A DNA stretch of 64,000 bases from Streptomyces coacervatus (GTDB lineage: Bacteria > Actinomycetota > Actinomycetes > Streptomycetales > Streptomycetaceae). The stretch spans positions 310,001-374,000 of the forward strand of contig NZ_JARHTP010000001.1 of NCBI RefSeq assembly GCF_029223485.1. The letters are read 5' to 3'. Under the pieces are notes generated by a model. The model saw nothing but the letters and a program-made list of their open reading frames with translations. It ran no database searches and was not told where the DNA came from. This document shows, one piece after another, positions 46,359 through 55,312 of the stretch (position 1 is its first letter; each line of letters begins with the position of its first letter). Position numbers and translations under genes: made by a program.

Positions 46359-48574
46359 CCCGCACAATCAAGGCGCTCGTCTACGGCGACGTCGACCTCA
46401 ACCTCATCGACGGCTCCGCCGTGTGGGCCCAGTCGACGGTGCAGGCGCTGTCCCTGGCGGGGTGCGAGACCCGGCTGGTCCTCAAGTCGCCTGTGCAGAC
46501 TGGGCGGTTGACGGATCCGTTGGCGGGACTGCCCGGTGTCACGGTCGTGCGGCCGAACGAGGAGCGGCTCGTGTCCGGGCAGCAGGGACGTCCCCTGTCG
46601 CCGGTCCAGGCCTCGCAGCTGCTGGCGCGGCTGGACGAGGACGAGCCCTGCGATCTGCTGGTGCTGCGCGGGCGCAGGCTGGTCACCCGGGTCGTCGCCG
46701 ACGGCACCTTCGACGGGCGGATCTGGGCCTACCTGACGGACATTCCGCAGTCGGCTTCCGAGATGACCGAGGAAGCGCGCGAGGAACTGGCCCGTATCGC
46801 CGCCGTCTGCGCCCAACTCCTCTGCCAGACCGAGGAGTTGCGGTGCTTCCTGGAGACCTGGGTGCCGGATGCCTGCGGACGGTGCGTGCTCAGCCCGCCC
46901 GCCGTGCCCGAGCCGGGTTTCCCCGTGCCGGAGCGCGGCGACACGATGCACGATCCCGTGCGACTCGTCTACACCGGTAAGTTCGCGCCCCGCTGGAACA
47001 CCCTGCCCATGACCCGGCTCCCGGAACTCCTCGCCGGGCAGGGCATCCGGGCCGAACTCCACACCGTGGGCGACAAGATCCACGACGACCCCGCGCACCC
47101 GGACTTCCGGTCCGACATGGCACAGGCGCTGCGCGGCGGCGCCCCCGGCGTCCGCCACCACGGCGGACAGCCCCGCGAGGAGGCCATGCGCATCGCCGCC
47201 GGGTGCGACTTGGGGCTCGGCTGGCGGGACCCCGTTCTGGACGCCAGCCTCGAACTGTCCACCAAGGTCCTGGAGTTCGGGGCGCTCGGCCTGCCCGTGG
47301 TGCTCAACCGGACGCCCGCGCACGAGGCGCTGCTCGGCAGCGACTATCCGCTCTACGTCCCCGGGCGCGCGACCTTCGACGACGCGGCCGAGGCCGTTGC
47401 GCGCGCCGTGCGCGAACCCGGGGCGCGGCGCCTGGCCGCCGACCGCTGCCGGGCGGTCGCAGGGCGGTACACCCTTCGGGGCGCGGCCGCCCGCTGGCGC
47501 AGCCACCTCGACCTCGCCTTTCCGTCGGCACCGGCCGTCGTGGCCGCCCGATCCCGTCCGCTGCGGGTCGGTGTCGCGGGCCATGACCTGAAGTTCCTGA
47601 CCCGGCTCCTCGACCACTTCCGCGCACTGCCCGGCCTCGACGTACGGCTCGACACCTGGCCCGCGCTTGCCCGGCACGACCCCGCCGCGAGCCGTGAACT
47701 CGCCGACTGGGCCGATGTGGTGGTCGTCGAGTGGTGTGGTCCGGCGGCCGTCTGGTACAGCCGCCACAAGCGGCCCGGCAGCCGGCTCGTCGTGCGGCTG
47801 CACCGTTTCGAGCTGGACGCCGAGTGGCCCCGGCAGGTCGACATCGACGCGGTCGACCGGGTGGTGTGCGTCAGCCCGCACTACCGTCGACGGGCAGTCG
47901 CCTGCACCGGCTGGCCGCAGTCCAAGGTCACCGTCATCCCCAACTGGGTCGACACCCACCAGCTCGACCGGCCCAAGGCGCCCGGCGCCCCCTTCCGACT
48001 CGGCATGATCGGCATCGCGCCCAGCCGCAAACGCCTCGACCTCGGCCTTGACGTCCTGGAGAAGTTGCGCGCCCGCGACCGGCGCTGGCAGCTGTCGGTC
48101 AAGTCGAAGCCGCCGTGGGAGTACTGGTGGATCTGGAACAAGCCCGAAGAGCGTGCACACTACGACGCCGTCCTGCGCCGTATGCAGACCTTGCCGTTGC
48201 TCGAAGGGGCCGTCGTCTTCGACGAGTTCGGCCCTGACGTCCCCGGCTGGCTGCGGCGCATCGGCCATGTCCTGTCCACCAGCGACGACGAGAGCTTTCA
48301 CCTCTCCCCGGCCGAGGGGATGGCCTCCGGGGCCGTACCCGCACTGCTGCCGTGGCCCGGCGCGGACGAGATCTACGACCGGCGGTGGATCCACGACAGC
48401 TCCGAGGCCATGGCGGAGAGCATCGCCTCGCTGGTGGAGGACGAGGCCGGGGGTGCGGGTCCCTGGCGGGAGGCCGGGGCGGTGGCGCGCGAGCAGGCTC
48501 GGGAGGGGTTTGCGCTGGAGCGGGTTGCCGAGGCTTGGACGGCGCTGCTGGTCGGCTCCGCCGCGGGGCTGTGA
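46355..48574 (+). CDS. Two-module GT-B glycosyltransferase
   Basis: A 739-residue protein with two consecutive GT-like modules. Module 1 (about 1-395): KALVYGDVDLNLIDGSAVWAQSTVQAL, LVYTGKFAPRWNTLPM, LDASLELSTKVLEFGALGLPVVLN. Module 2 (about 405-739): RVGVAGHDLKFLTRLLDHF, VVVVEWCGPAAVWYS, VTVIPNWVDTHQLDRP, RLGMIGIAPSRKRLDLGLDVL, ESFHLSPAEGMASGAVPALLP. Two activities or a processive enzyme are possible. It closes the rightward wecB unit and is followed by a copy of the intergenic repeat. Confidence 0.8.
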   Translation: MTRTIKALVYGDVDLNLIDGSAVWAQSTVQALSLAGCETRLVLKSPVQTGRLTDPLAGLPGVTVVRPNEERLVSGQQGRPLSPVQASQLLARLDEDEPCDLLVLRGRRLVTRVVADGTFDGRIWAYLTDIPQSASEMTEEAREELARIAAVCAQLLCQTEELRCFLETWVPDACGRCVLSPPAVPEPGFPVPERGDTMHDPVRLVYTGKFAPRWNTLPMTRLPELLAGQGIRAELHTVGDKIHDDPAHPDFRSDMAQALRGGAPGVRHHGGQPREEAMRIAAGCDLGLGWRDPVLDASLELSTKVLEFGALGLPVVLNRTPAHEALLGSDYPLYVPGRATFDDAAEAVARAVREPGARRLAADRCRAVAGRYTLRGAAARWRSHLDLAFPSAPAVVAARSRPLRVGVAGHDLKFLTRLLDHFRALPGLDVRLDTWPALARHDPAASRELADWADVVVVEWCGPAAVWYSRHKRPGSRLVVRLHRFELDAEWPRQVDIDAVDRVVCVSPHYRRRAVACTGWPQSKVTVIPNWVDTHQLDRPKAPGAPFRLGMIGIAPSRKRLDLGLDVLEKLRARDRRWQLSVKSKPPWEYWWIWNKPEERAHYDAVLRRMQTLPLLEGAVVFDEFGPDVPGWLRRIGHVLSTSDDESFHLSPAEGMASGAVPALLPWPGADEIYDRRWIHDSSEAMAESIASLVEDEAGGAGPWREAGAVAREQAREGFALERVAEAWTALLVGSAAGL

Positions 48575-48579
48575 TGCGG

Positions 48580-48642
48580 CTTCTTTCGGCTGCGGCGCCG
48601 TTGTGGCTGGTCGCGCAGTTCCCCGCGCCCCTTGAGGGGGCT
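48580..48642 (+). repeat. Streptomyces intergenic repeat, copy C
   Basis: CGGCTGCGGCGCC then the core GTGGCTGGTCGCGCAGTTCC and CCGCGCCCCTTGAGGGG. It starts within a few bases of the glycosyltransferase stop, at the end of the glycan unit. Confidence 0.85.
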
Positions 48643-48733
48643 GCCGGACCGTAGCGTGGTTCGTCCTGCCAGCTTGGGGATGCCGGAGTCCCGGGCGCCG
48701 GAGCCGCTGTGGCAATCCGGTGCCCGGGGGGCC

Positions 48734-50074
48734 TCAGGCGGTGACTGTCTCCGGCTGGGATGCACCCTGGGCGGCTCGCTCGCCCAGGTGTTCCGTCGGG
48801 ACCTTGTGGGTCTCGCGGGCCGAGAGGGCTGCGATGAGCGGTGGGACGCAGAGGGCGGCGGTGAACAGGGCCACCGATGACCAGTCCTTGCCGTCGGGGC
48901 CCGCGATCTGCGCCGCGAACGTGACCGCGAAGCCCGCCACGGCGAAGCCGATCTGGGTGCCGATCGCCATGCCGGACAGGCGAACGCGGGTGGAGAACAT
49001 CTCGCCGTAGAAGGAGGGCCAGACGCCGTTCGCGGCGCTGTAGACGACGCCGAAGGCGACGATGCCCAGGATGAGGATCAGCGGGTAGTTGCCCGTCGAG
49101 ATCGCCCACAGATAGCCGAACATGGCGATCGCGCTGCCGGACGCGCCGATCAGGAAGACGGGACGGCGGCCGATGCGGTCGGACAGGGTGGCCCACAGGG
49201 GGATCGCGGCGAGTGCCACGAGGTTGGCGAGTGCGCCCACCCACAGCATGGCGGAGCGGGACATGCCGACCGAGTCGCTGGTGGCGTAGGCGAGGGCCCA
49301 GACCGTGAAGATCGTGGAGACCGAGGCGATGAGCGCGCCCCCGATCACCCGCAGCACGTCCACCCAGTGCTCACGCAGCAGCACCGCCAGCGGCAGCCTC
49401 ACGACACCCTCGGCGGCCGCCTGCTTCGCGAAGGCCGGGGTCTCCTGGAGCTTGCGGCGGATGACGAAGCCGACGACGGCCACCACGACGCTCGCCCAGA
49501 ACGGGACCCGCCAGCCCCAGGACATCAGCTGGTCGTCGGGAAGCTGGGCGACGGCCAGGAAGACCAGGGTGGCGATGAGCTGGCCGCCCTGCGTGCCGCT
49601 GAGCGTGAAGCTGGTGAAGAAGCCGCGCCTGTTCGGTGGCGCGTGTTCCAGCGTCATCGAGTTCGCGCTGGCCTGCTCGCCCGCCGCCGAGATGCCCTGC
49701 AGGACGCGGCAGGCGACCAGGAGGACCGGCGCCAGGCCGCCGACCTGGGCGCGGGTGGGCAGACAGCCGATGAGGAACGTCGACAGACCCATCAGGATCA
49801 GCGTGAAGACCATGATCTTCTTACGGCCGACACGGTCGCCGAAGTGGCCGAGGAAGAGTGCACCGACCGGCCGGGCCGCATACGCGACACCGAACGTGGC
49901 CAGCGACAGCAGGGTCGCGGTGGCCGGGTCGGACTCGTCGAAGAAGACCTTCGGGAAGATCAGTGCAGCCGCGCTGCCGTAGATGAAGAAGTCGTAGTAC
50001 TCCAGGGCGCTGCCGATCCAGGCGGCGGCTGCCGCCTTCTTCGGCTGCCCGACGGCGTCGGCGGGGACGGACAC
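48734..50074 (-). CDS. MHS-family MFS transporter (shikimate/aromatic acid:H+ symporter type)
   Basis: A 446-residue metabolite:H+ symporter. MHS hallmarks: AAAAAWIGSALEYYDFFIYGSAAAL, RPVGALFLGHFGDRVGRKKIMV, CRVLQGISAAGEQASANSMTLEHAPPNRRGFFTS, and about 12 TM helices. Members include ShiA (shikimate), KgtP, ProP and CitA. The shikimate dehydrogenase and dehydroshikimate dehydratase 1-2 kb away favour shikimate or quinate uptake. The start region is preceded by a palindrome at 50167-50190 that could bind the neighbouring TetR regulator. Confidence 0.85.
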   Translation of the reverse strand: MSVPADAVGQPKKAAAAAWIGSALEYYDFFIYGSAAALIFPKVFFDESDPATATLLSLATFGVAYAARPVGALFLGHFGDRVGRKKIMVFTLILMGLSTFLIGCLPTRAQVGGLAPVLLVACRVLQGISAAGEQASANSMTLEHAPPNRRGFFTSFTLSGTQGGQLIATLVFLAVAQLPDDQLMSWGWRVPFWASVVVAVVGFVIRRKLQETPAFAKQAAAEGVVRLPLAVLLREHWVDVLRVIGGALIASVSTIFTVWALAYATSDSVGMSRSAMLWVGALANLVALAAIPLWATLSDRIGRRPVFLIGASGSAIAMFGYLWAISTGNYPLILILGIVAFGVVYSAANGVWPSFYGEMFSTRVRLSGMAIGTQIGFAVAGFAVTFAAQIAGPDGKDWSSVALFTAALCVPPLIAALSARETHKVPTEHLGERAAQGASQPETVTA

Positions 50075-50166
50075 GGCGTGCTCCTTAGAGGGAACTCCAG
50101 CGTAGGTGGAGTGAGCGGGAGAGAACGGAGTGAGCGAAGAGGAGAGACGCGGGTGCCGGATCGCGG

Positions 50167-50190
50167 CTAATTAACCCACTGGATAGTTAG
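50167..50190. promoter_or_regulatory. Operator-like palindrome upstream of the MHS transporter
   Basis: CTAATTAACC-CACT-GGATAGTTAG: the arms match at 8 of 10 positions. A second, interleaved dyad (ACCCACTGG at 50174, CCGGTGGGT at 50193) extends it. It lies about 95 bp before the transporter start in an AT-rich patch. Likely bound by the adjacent TetR protein. Confidence 0.5.
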
Positions 50191-50253
50191 TCCCGGTGGG
50201 TAGGGATGTTGCGCCCACGTTTCCCGGGTGTCAAGGGGTGGCGCCCCGCCGCC

Positions 50254-50919
50254 TCAGTCGGCCGCCCGCTCCGCCGTCAGGTAGGCGATCACCATGTCGC
50301 CGAGCATGGTGCGGTAGTGCTCGCGCTGGGCGGGGTCGACCAGATCGCGCCCGAACAGGGCGCCGAACGTGTGCCGGTTGGCGACCCGGAAGAAGCAGAA
50401 GGAACTGATCATCGCGTGCAGGTCGACCGCGTCGACATCGGCCGTGAACAGCCCGGACTCCTGCCCGGCGGCCAGGATGCGGCGGATCACGTCGAGCGCG
50501 GGGGAGCCGATCCTGCCGAGCTTCTCCGAGGCGGCGATGTGCTCGGCCCCGTGGATGTTCTCGATGCTGACCAGGCGGATGAAGTCCGGGTGCTGCTCAT
50601 GGTGGTCGAAGGTCAGCTCGGCCAGGCGCCGGATGGCCGCGACCGGGTCCAGATGCTCGACGTCCAGCTTCTGCTCGGCCTCGCGGATCACGCCGTACGC
50701 CCGCTCCAGGACGGCTGTGAACAGCTGCTCCTTGCCGCCGAAGTAGTAGTAGATCATCCGCTTCGTGGTGCGGGTGCGGGCGGCGATCTCGTCGACGCGG
50801 GCGCCGTCGTAGCCGGCCCGCGCGAACTCCTGCGTCGCCACGTCGAGGATCTCGGCCTGGGTGCGGGCGGCGTCGCGGATCCGCCCGTTCGGTCGTGCCG
50901 GTTCGTCGACGCTGGTCAT
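50254..50919 (-). CDS. TetR-family regulator of the shikimate/quinate genes (inferred)
   Basis: A 221-residue TetR protein: ILDVATQEFARAGYDGARVDEIAARTRTTKRMIYYYFGGKEQLFTAVLERAYG is the HTH, followed by a C-terminal ligand domain (FDHHEQHPDFIRLVSIENIHGAEHI...LHAMISSFCFFRVANRHTFG) like that of regulators of aromatic-acid catabolism. It sits between the MHS transporter and the divergent shikimate dehydrogenase, with a palindrome on each side. Confidence 0.88.
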   Translation of the reverse strand: MTSVDEPARPNGRIRDAARTQAEILDVATQEFARAGYDGARVDEIAARTRTTKRMIYYYFGGKEQLFTAVLERAYGVIREAEQKLDVEHLDPVAAIRRLAELTFDHHEQHPDFIRLVSIENIHGAEHIAASEKLGRIGSPALDVIRRILAAGQESGLFTADVDAVDLHAMISSFCFFRVANRHTFGALFGRDLVDPAQREHYRTMLGDMVIAYLTAERAAD

Positions 50920-51019
50920 CGGGTTCCTTCGGGAGTACGGCCAGTGCCGCAGATTCTAGAAGGCGGGCCGGGCGGCGCGGTCGGCGTCTTCCCAGGGAGC
51001 CTCCCGGCTGATATAGCTA

Positions 51020-51033
51020 ACGTACTAGTTCGT
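51020..51033. promoter_or_regulatory. Operator-like palindrome between tetR and shikimate dehydrogenase
   Basis: ACGTACTAGTTCGT is a dyad (6 of 7 pairs) centred on ACTAGT, in an AT-rich stretch between the divergent tetR and dehydrogenase genes, 28 bp before the dehydrogenase start. Probable TetR-type site. Confidence 0.55.
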
Positions 51034-51060
51034 ACATTAATGCTCGGCTCAGGAGGCTCC

Positions 51061-51948
51061 GTGGCCAAGGACTCGTATCTCGTCGGACTGATCGGTTCCG
51101 GAATCGGCCCGTCGCTCAGCCCGGCGCTGCACGAGCGGGAGGCGGACCGGCAGGGCCTGCGCTATGTGTACCGGCTCATCGACATCGACGTGCTCGGCCT
51201 GCCCCCGGAGGCGGTCGGCGACCTGGTGCGGGCCGCGCGGGACCTGGGCTTCGACGGGCTCAACATCACGCATCCGTGCAAGCAGCTCGTCATCGAGCAC
51301 CTGGACTCGCTCGCCCCGCAGGCCGAGGCGCTCGGGGCGGTCAACACGGTCGTGTTCGAGGACGGTCGTGCCGTGGGGCACAACACGGACGTCACGGGGT
51401 TCGCCGCATCGTTCGCGCGCGGGCTGCCGGATGCTTCGCTGGAGCGGGTGGTGCAGCTGGGCGCCGGCGGGGCCGGGGCGGCTGTTGCGCACGCCACGCT
51501 CACGCTGGGCGCCGAGCGCGTGACCGTCGTCGATGCGCTCGCCGATCGGGCGGCGGATCTTGCTGCCGGGCTGAATCGGCACTTCGGTGCAGGGCGGGCG
51601 GCCTGGGCCGCACCTGACCAGCTGGGTCGGCTGGTGGCCGCCGCCGACGGTGTTGTCCACGCCACTCCCACCGGGATGGCCGCCCATCCTGGTCTGCCCT
51701 TCCCGGCTGAGCTCCTGCACCCCGGGTTGTGGGTTGCCGAGGTTGTCTATCGGCCGTTGGAGACGGAGTTGTTGCGTGCCGCCAGGGCGGTTGGCTGTGC
51801 CGTCTTGGACGGGGGTGGGATGGCTGTTTTTCAGGCTGCGGATGCATTTCGGTTGTTCACCGGGCGGGAGCCCGAGAGTGCGCGAATGTTGGCGGACATT
51901 GCGGAGATGGCGGGTGGGTTCGAGAGCTCGGTGCGCAAGGTGGTTTGA
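51061..51948 (+). CDS. Shikimate/quinate dehydrogenase (catabolic AroE paralogue)
   Basis: A 295-residue shikimate-dehydrogenase-family enzyme. The substrate domain has LIGSGIGPSLSPALHEREAD (SxS motif), and the catalytic lysine and aspartate are in NITHPCKQ and HNTDVTGF. The Rossmann domain has LGAGGAGAAVAHATLTLGA followed by VVDALADR, whose acidic residue favours NAD, as in catabolic quinate/shikimate dehydrogenases, over the NADP of biosynthetic AroE. GTG 51061 has AGGAGG 4 nt upstream. It would oxidise shikimate or quinate to dehydroshikimate/dehydroquinate for the dehydratase downstream. Confidence 0.88.
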   Translation: MAKDSYLVGLIGSGIGPSLSPALHEREADRQGLRYVYRLIDIDVLGLPPEAVGDLVRAARDLGFDGLNITHPCKQLVIEHLDSLAPQAEALGAVNTVVFEDGRAVGHNTDVTGFAASFARGLPDASLERVVQLGAGGAGAAVAHATLTLGAERVTVVDALADRAADLAAGLNRHFGAGRAAWAAPDQLGRLVAAADGVVHATPTGMAAHPGLPFPAELLHPGLWVAEVVYRPLETELLRAARAVGCAVLDGGGMAVFQAADAFRLFTGREPESARMLADIAEMAGGFESSVRKVV

Positions 51949-51963
51949 ACGGTGCGGGTCGTT

Positions 51964-52030
51964 TGTGGTTGATCGCGCCCACGCGGCGGAGCCGCAAATT
52001 GACACAGCCCCGCGCCCCTATAGGGGCGCT
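51964..52030 (+). repeat. Streptomyces intergenic repeat, long variant (copy E)
   Basis: TGTGGTTGATCGCGCCCACG then CGGCGGAGCCGCAAATTG, an insert absent from the other copies, and the terminal hairpin GCGCCCC-TATA-GGGGCGC. It lies between the dehydrogenase and dehydratase genes of one operon and could form a processing or attenuation hairpin. Confidence 0.75.
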
Positions 52031-52060
52031 GTCGTACCGGCGGTTTGAAGGAGCAGGGCC

Positions 52061-53857
52061 ATGCTTACGTCTATTGCCACCGTTTCCCTCAGTGGCTCCC
52101 TCACCGAAAAGCTGACGGCTGCCTCTCGGGCCGGGTTCGACGGTGTTGAGATCTTTGAGAACGATCTGCTTGCCAGCCCCCTTGCCCCGGAGGAGATCCG
52201 TGCCCGCTGTGCCGACCTCGGGCTCACTATCGATCTCTACCAGCCGATGCGGGACATCGAGGCCGTGCCTGAGGAGGAGTTCGGGCGTAATCTGCGGCGG
52301 GCCCGGCACAAGTTCGAGCTCATGCGGCGGCTTGGGACGGACACCGTGCTCGTCTGTTCCAGTGTCTCCCCGCTCGCCGTCGACGACGACGACCTCGCCG
52401 CCCGGCAGTTGAGCCAACTTGCCGATCTGGCCCAGGACTTCGGCATCCGTGTCGCCTACGAGGCGCTCGCCTGGGGGCGGCACGTCAGTACGTACGACCA
52501 TGCCTGGCGCATTGTCGAGACGGCGGATCATCCGGCGCTCGGTGCCTGCCTCGACAGTTTTCATATTCTCTCCCGTGGGTCCGATCCCAAGGGCATCGAG
52601 GACATTCCCGGCGAGAAGATCTTCTATCTGCAGCTCGCGGACGCGCCTCTGCTCGCGATGGATGTGCTGCAGTGGAGCCGTCATTACCGCTGCTTCCCGG
52701 GGCAGGGCGGTTTCGACATCGCCGGGCTTGTGCGGCATGTGCTGCGCACGGGGTACTCCGGGCCGCTTTCCCTGGAGGTCTTCAACGACGTCTTCCGGCA
52801 GGCCGAGGCCGGTCCGACCGCCGTGGACGCGCACCGCTCCCTCCTGGTCCTCCAGGAGGCGGTGGGGCTGGCCGAGTTGCCCGCCCCCGTCGTTCCCACC
52901 GGCGTCGCCTTCGCCGAGCTGGTCACGCCCGATGCCGAGCCGGTCTCGGCGGTCCTGGCTGCGCTGGGCTTCGCCCGCAGCGCACGGCACCGCAGCAAGC
53001 CGGTCTATCTGTGGCAGGCGGGAGAGGCCCGAGTGCTCGTCAACACCGGGCCGGCCGCCCGACGGGACGGCACCGGGCTCGCCGCGATCGGTCTGGAGTC
53101 CCCGGACCCGGCGGGTGCCGCGCGTCGCGCCGAGGCGCTGCTGGCGCCCGTGCTGCCGCGCCGTCGTGCGAGCGAGGACGCCCTGCTGGATGCCGTGGCC
53201 GCCCCCGACGGCACGGAGTTGTTCTTCTGTGCGACGGACCGGCCCCAACTCGCCAACTGGCGCGCAGACTTCGAGGACGTCCCGCATGCCGCGCCCGATA
53301 CGGGCGTCACGCGCATCGACCATCTCGCCCTCGTCCAGCCCTGGCACCACTTCGACGAGGCCACCCTCTTCCACCGCAGTGTCCTCGGCCTGGCCGCCCA
53401 GGAGAGCGTCGATGTCGCCGACCCGTACGGTCTGCTGCGCAGCCGTGCCGTCACCGACGCCGACGGCAGCGTGCGTATCGCCCTGTCCGTCGGCGCGGCG
53501 CCCGCCGACGACACGGTGCACGCCCAGCACATCGCGCTGGCGGCGGGGGATGTGGTGGCGGTGGCGCGTCGTTTCCGTGCGGCCGGGGGGCTGCTGCTGC
53601 CGATGCCCGCGAACTACTACGACGACCTGGCCGCCCGGTTCGAGTTCGAGGAGGGGGAGCTGGACATGTATCGCGAGCTCGGGATCCTCTACGACCGGGA
53701 TGCGTACGGGGAGTTCCGGCACTGCTACACGCGGACCGTGGGGCGGGTCTTCTTCGAGCTCGTCCAGCGCGACGGGGGGTATCGGGGGTACGGCGCTCAG
53801 AACGCGCCCGTGCGCCTGGCCGCGCAGCATGCCGCGCGGCGCCTCACTGGCGGCTGA
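52061..53857 (+). CDS. 3-dehydroshikimate dehydratase (QuiC-like, fused to HPPD-like domain)
   Basis: A 598-residue two-domain enzyme. Residues 1-270 are a TIM-barrel of the sugar phosphate isomerase/AP endonuclease 2 family (MLTSIATVSLSGSLTEKLTAASRAGFDGVEIFENDLL, VAYEALAWGRHVSTYDHAW, CLDSFHIL, FYLQLADA, PGQGGFDI), with the metal-ligand Glu/His set of dehydroshikimate dehydratases. Residues 290-598 are two VOC/HPPD-like modules (RIDHLALVQPWHHFDEATLFHRSVLGL, QHIALAAGDVVAVARRF, FEEGELDMYRELGILYDRD). This fusion occurs in bacterial QuiC. It should convert dehydroshikimate to protocatechuate. ATG 52061 has GGAG upstream. Confidence 0.88.
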   Translation: MLTSIATVSLSGSLTEKLTAASRAGFDGVEIFENDLLASPLAPEEIRARCADLGLTIDLYQPMRDIEAVPEEEFGRNLRRARHKFELMRRLGTDTVLVCSSVSPLAVDDDDLAARQLSQLADLAQDFGIRVAYEALAWGRHVSTYDHAWRIVETADHPALGACLDSFHILSRGSDPKGIEDIPGEKIFYLQLADAPLLAMDVLQWSRHYRCFPGQGGFDIAGLVRHVLRTGYSGPLSLEVFNDVFRQAEAGPTAVDAHRSLLVLQEAVGLAELPAPVVPTGVAFAELVTPDAEPVSAVLAALGFARSARHRSKPVYLWQAGEARVLVNTGPAARRDGTGLAAIGLESPDPAGAARRAEALLAPVLPRRRASEDALLDAVAAPDGTELFFCATDRPQLANWRADFEDVPHAAPDTGVTRIDHLALVQPWHHFDEATLFHRSVLGLAAQESVDVADPYGLLRSRAVTDADGSVRIALSVGAAPADDTVHAQHIALAAGDVVAVARRFRAAGGLLLPMPANYYDDLAARFEFEEGELDMYRELGILYDRDAYGEFRHCYTRTVGRVFFELVQRDGGYRGYGAQNAPVRLAAQHAARRLTGG

Positions 53858-55301
53858 CGGTTCTGGTCACGCCGGTGACGACCGTCGTGGCCAGGATCCA
53901 GCCGGTGATGATCAGGGCGTAGGCGAGGTACTGGTACCAGCCGTCCGGTGCGAACGCCTCCTCCTGGCCGAAGGAGATCACCGGGAGCAGCAGGTCGAGG
54001 GTGTAGAAGACCGGGTTGAAGTGCGGGGCCTCCGACGCCTTCAGCGGGTGGGGGTGGTGCAGGGCGTAGGCGATCGAGCCGATCGCGAGGAGCGACAGCA
54101 GCCATACGGCCGCGCGCAGCGGGCGGAAGCCGTAGCCGACGGTGGCGTCCTGGACGTAGCCCCAGAGGCGGCCGTACCAGGCGCGGGTGGTGCGCAGGCG
54201 GCGCTGCTTGGCGAGTTGGACCATACGAGCCGCGTGGTCGTCGCCGACCCGGCGGTACGAGGTGGCCAACTGCTCGTAGGCGTACGGGACATAGCCGTCG
54301 CCGTCCCGTTCCAGCATCGGCAGGCGGTGCTCGGCGGGTACGTGCGGGGTGAGCGAGGTGTAGGCGAGGTCGCTGAGGAACACCCGGGTGGGCAGCATCT
54401 CCGGTTCCAGGACCAGGACCTCGATCTGGGCGCGGCGCAGATTCAGGTCGCCCTCCATGGGCGGGCCCTTCCGCAGCCACAGTTCCCCGATGCTGGAGCT
54501 GCTCGCCCGTAGTGCCGCGTCCCCGGGGTTCGACAGTCGTGCGTACGACAGTTCGAGGCAGCCCCCGATGTGGGCGCCTCGCAGGCCGATCCACCCGCGC
54601 GTGCGCACTTTCCGCATGAGGACATCGCCGTGCACGGTCAGGGTTTCCGCGTCTAGGACGACGCGGCCCGGACGGTCGAGCCGTGCGTCGTTCAGCCTGA
54701 TCGACCCGGCTACCTCGGCCCCGTTGAGGCGCACCTCGCCCTCCGCCCGCAGTCCGGGCGCCCACAGGTCGTCGCCGATGGTGACGTGGTTGAGTTCGAG
54801 CACGGTCTCGTCCGGCGCCGAGAGCTCGGCCCGGTCCATGAAGATGGCCCCCGCGATGTGTGCCCCGCCGAGCCGCACGGGCCCCCGTATCCGGCAGTCC
54901 GTCAGCCGCAGTACGCCCTCCACCCGCAGGGTCGCGGCGGTCAGCCCCGGCAGCACCGAGTTGCTCAGGTTGAGCTGCCGGAACCGGGCGCCGTACAGCA
55001 GCGGCACCTCGTCGAAGTGGCAGTGGCTCAGCCGGATGGCGAAGTCGCTCGTGCCGTACCGCACATCGAGGACCCCGGTGATCCGGGCTCCCGCCAGCTT
55101 GACCGCGGCTATCTCGCCCGGTTCCTGCGGCCCGTTGAGCAGAAGGGCGCGCAACACGGTTGCCCGAACCGTCCGTTCGGGCCCCCACTGCGCGCCCTCA
55201 GCCGTGTCTTCGTCGTCTTCCTCACGGAAGTCGACCGCCGCCCCCGTTGCGAACGCCCGCCACACCTGCTGCTCGGCCGGCGTCAGATCATTGATCTCCA
55301 C
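53844..55301 (-). CDS. Pentapeptide-like repeat protein with C-terminal membrane domain
   Basis: A 485-residue protein. Residues about 60-310 form a regular solenoid of short repeats (LSHCHFDEVPLLYGARFRQL, LRLTDCRIRGPVRLGGAHI, VRLNGAEVAGSIRLNDARL), like oxidoreductase-associated pentapeptide/bactofilin-type beta-solenoids. A helical linker (YAYEQLATSYRRVGDDHAARM) leads to two or three TM helices at the end (AAVWLLSLLAIGSIAYAL, YLAYALIITGWILATTVV). Such proteins are often annotated 'membrane-associated oxidoreductase', though no cofactor motif is visible. GTG 55301 begins 11 bp after the upstream gene's stop. It may be a membrane scaffold for the preceding heme enzyme. Confidence 0.7.
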   Translation of the reverse strand: MEINDLTPAEQQVWRAFATGAAVDFREEDDEDTAEGAQWGPERTVRATVLRALLLNGPQEPGEIAAVKLAGARITGVLDVRYGTSDFAIRLSHCHFDEVPLLYGARFRQLNLSNSVLPGLTAATLRVEGVLRLTDCRIRGPVRLGGAHIAGAIFMDRAELSAPDETVLELNHVTIGDDLWAPGLRAEGEVRLNGAEVAGSIRLNDARLDRPGRVVLDAETLTVHGDVLMRKVRTRGWIGLRGAHIGGCLELSYARLSNPGDAALRASSSSIGELWLRKGPPMEGDLNLRRAQIEVLVLEPEMLPTRVFLSDLAYTSLTPHVPAEHRLPMLERDGDGYVPYAYEQLATSYRRVGDDHAARMVQLAKQRRLRTTRAWYGRLWGYVQDATVGYGFRPLRAAVWLLSLLAIGSIAYALHHPHPLKASEAPHFNPVFYTLDLLLPVISFGQEEAFAPDGWYQYLAYALIITGWILATTVVTGVTRTVSRQ

Positions 55302-55312
55302 ACTGCGGGACT

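Noticed and set aside
49367..50170. Open frame opposite the MHS transporter
   Set aside because: Asp/Arg/Gln-rich antisense shadow with no motif; the transporter frame is clear.
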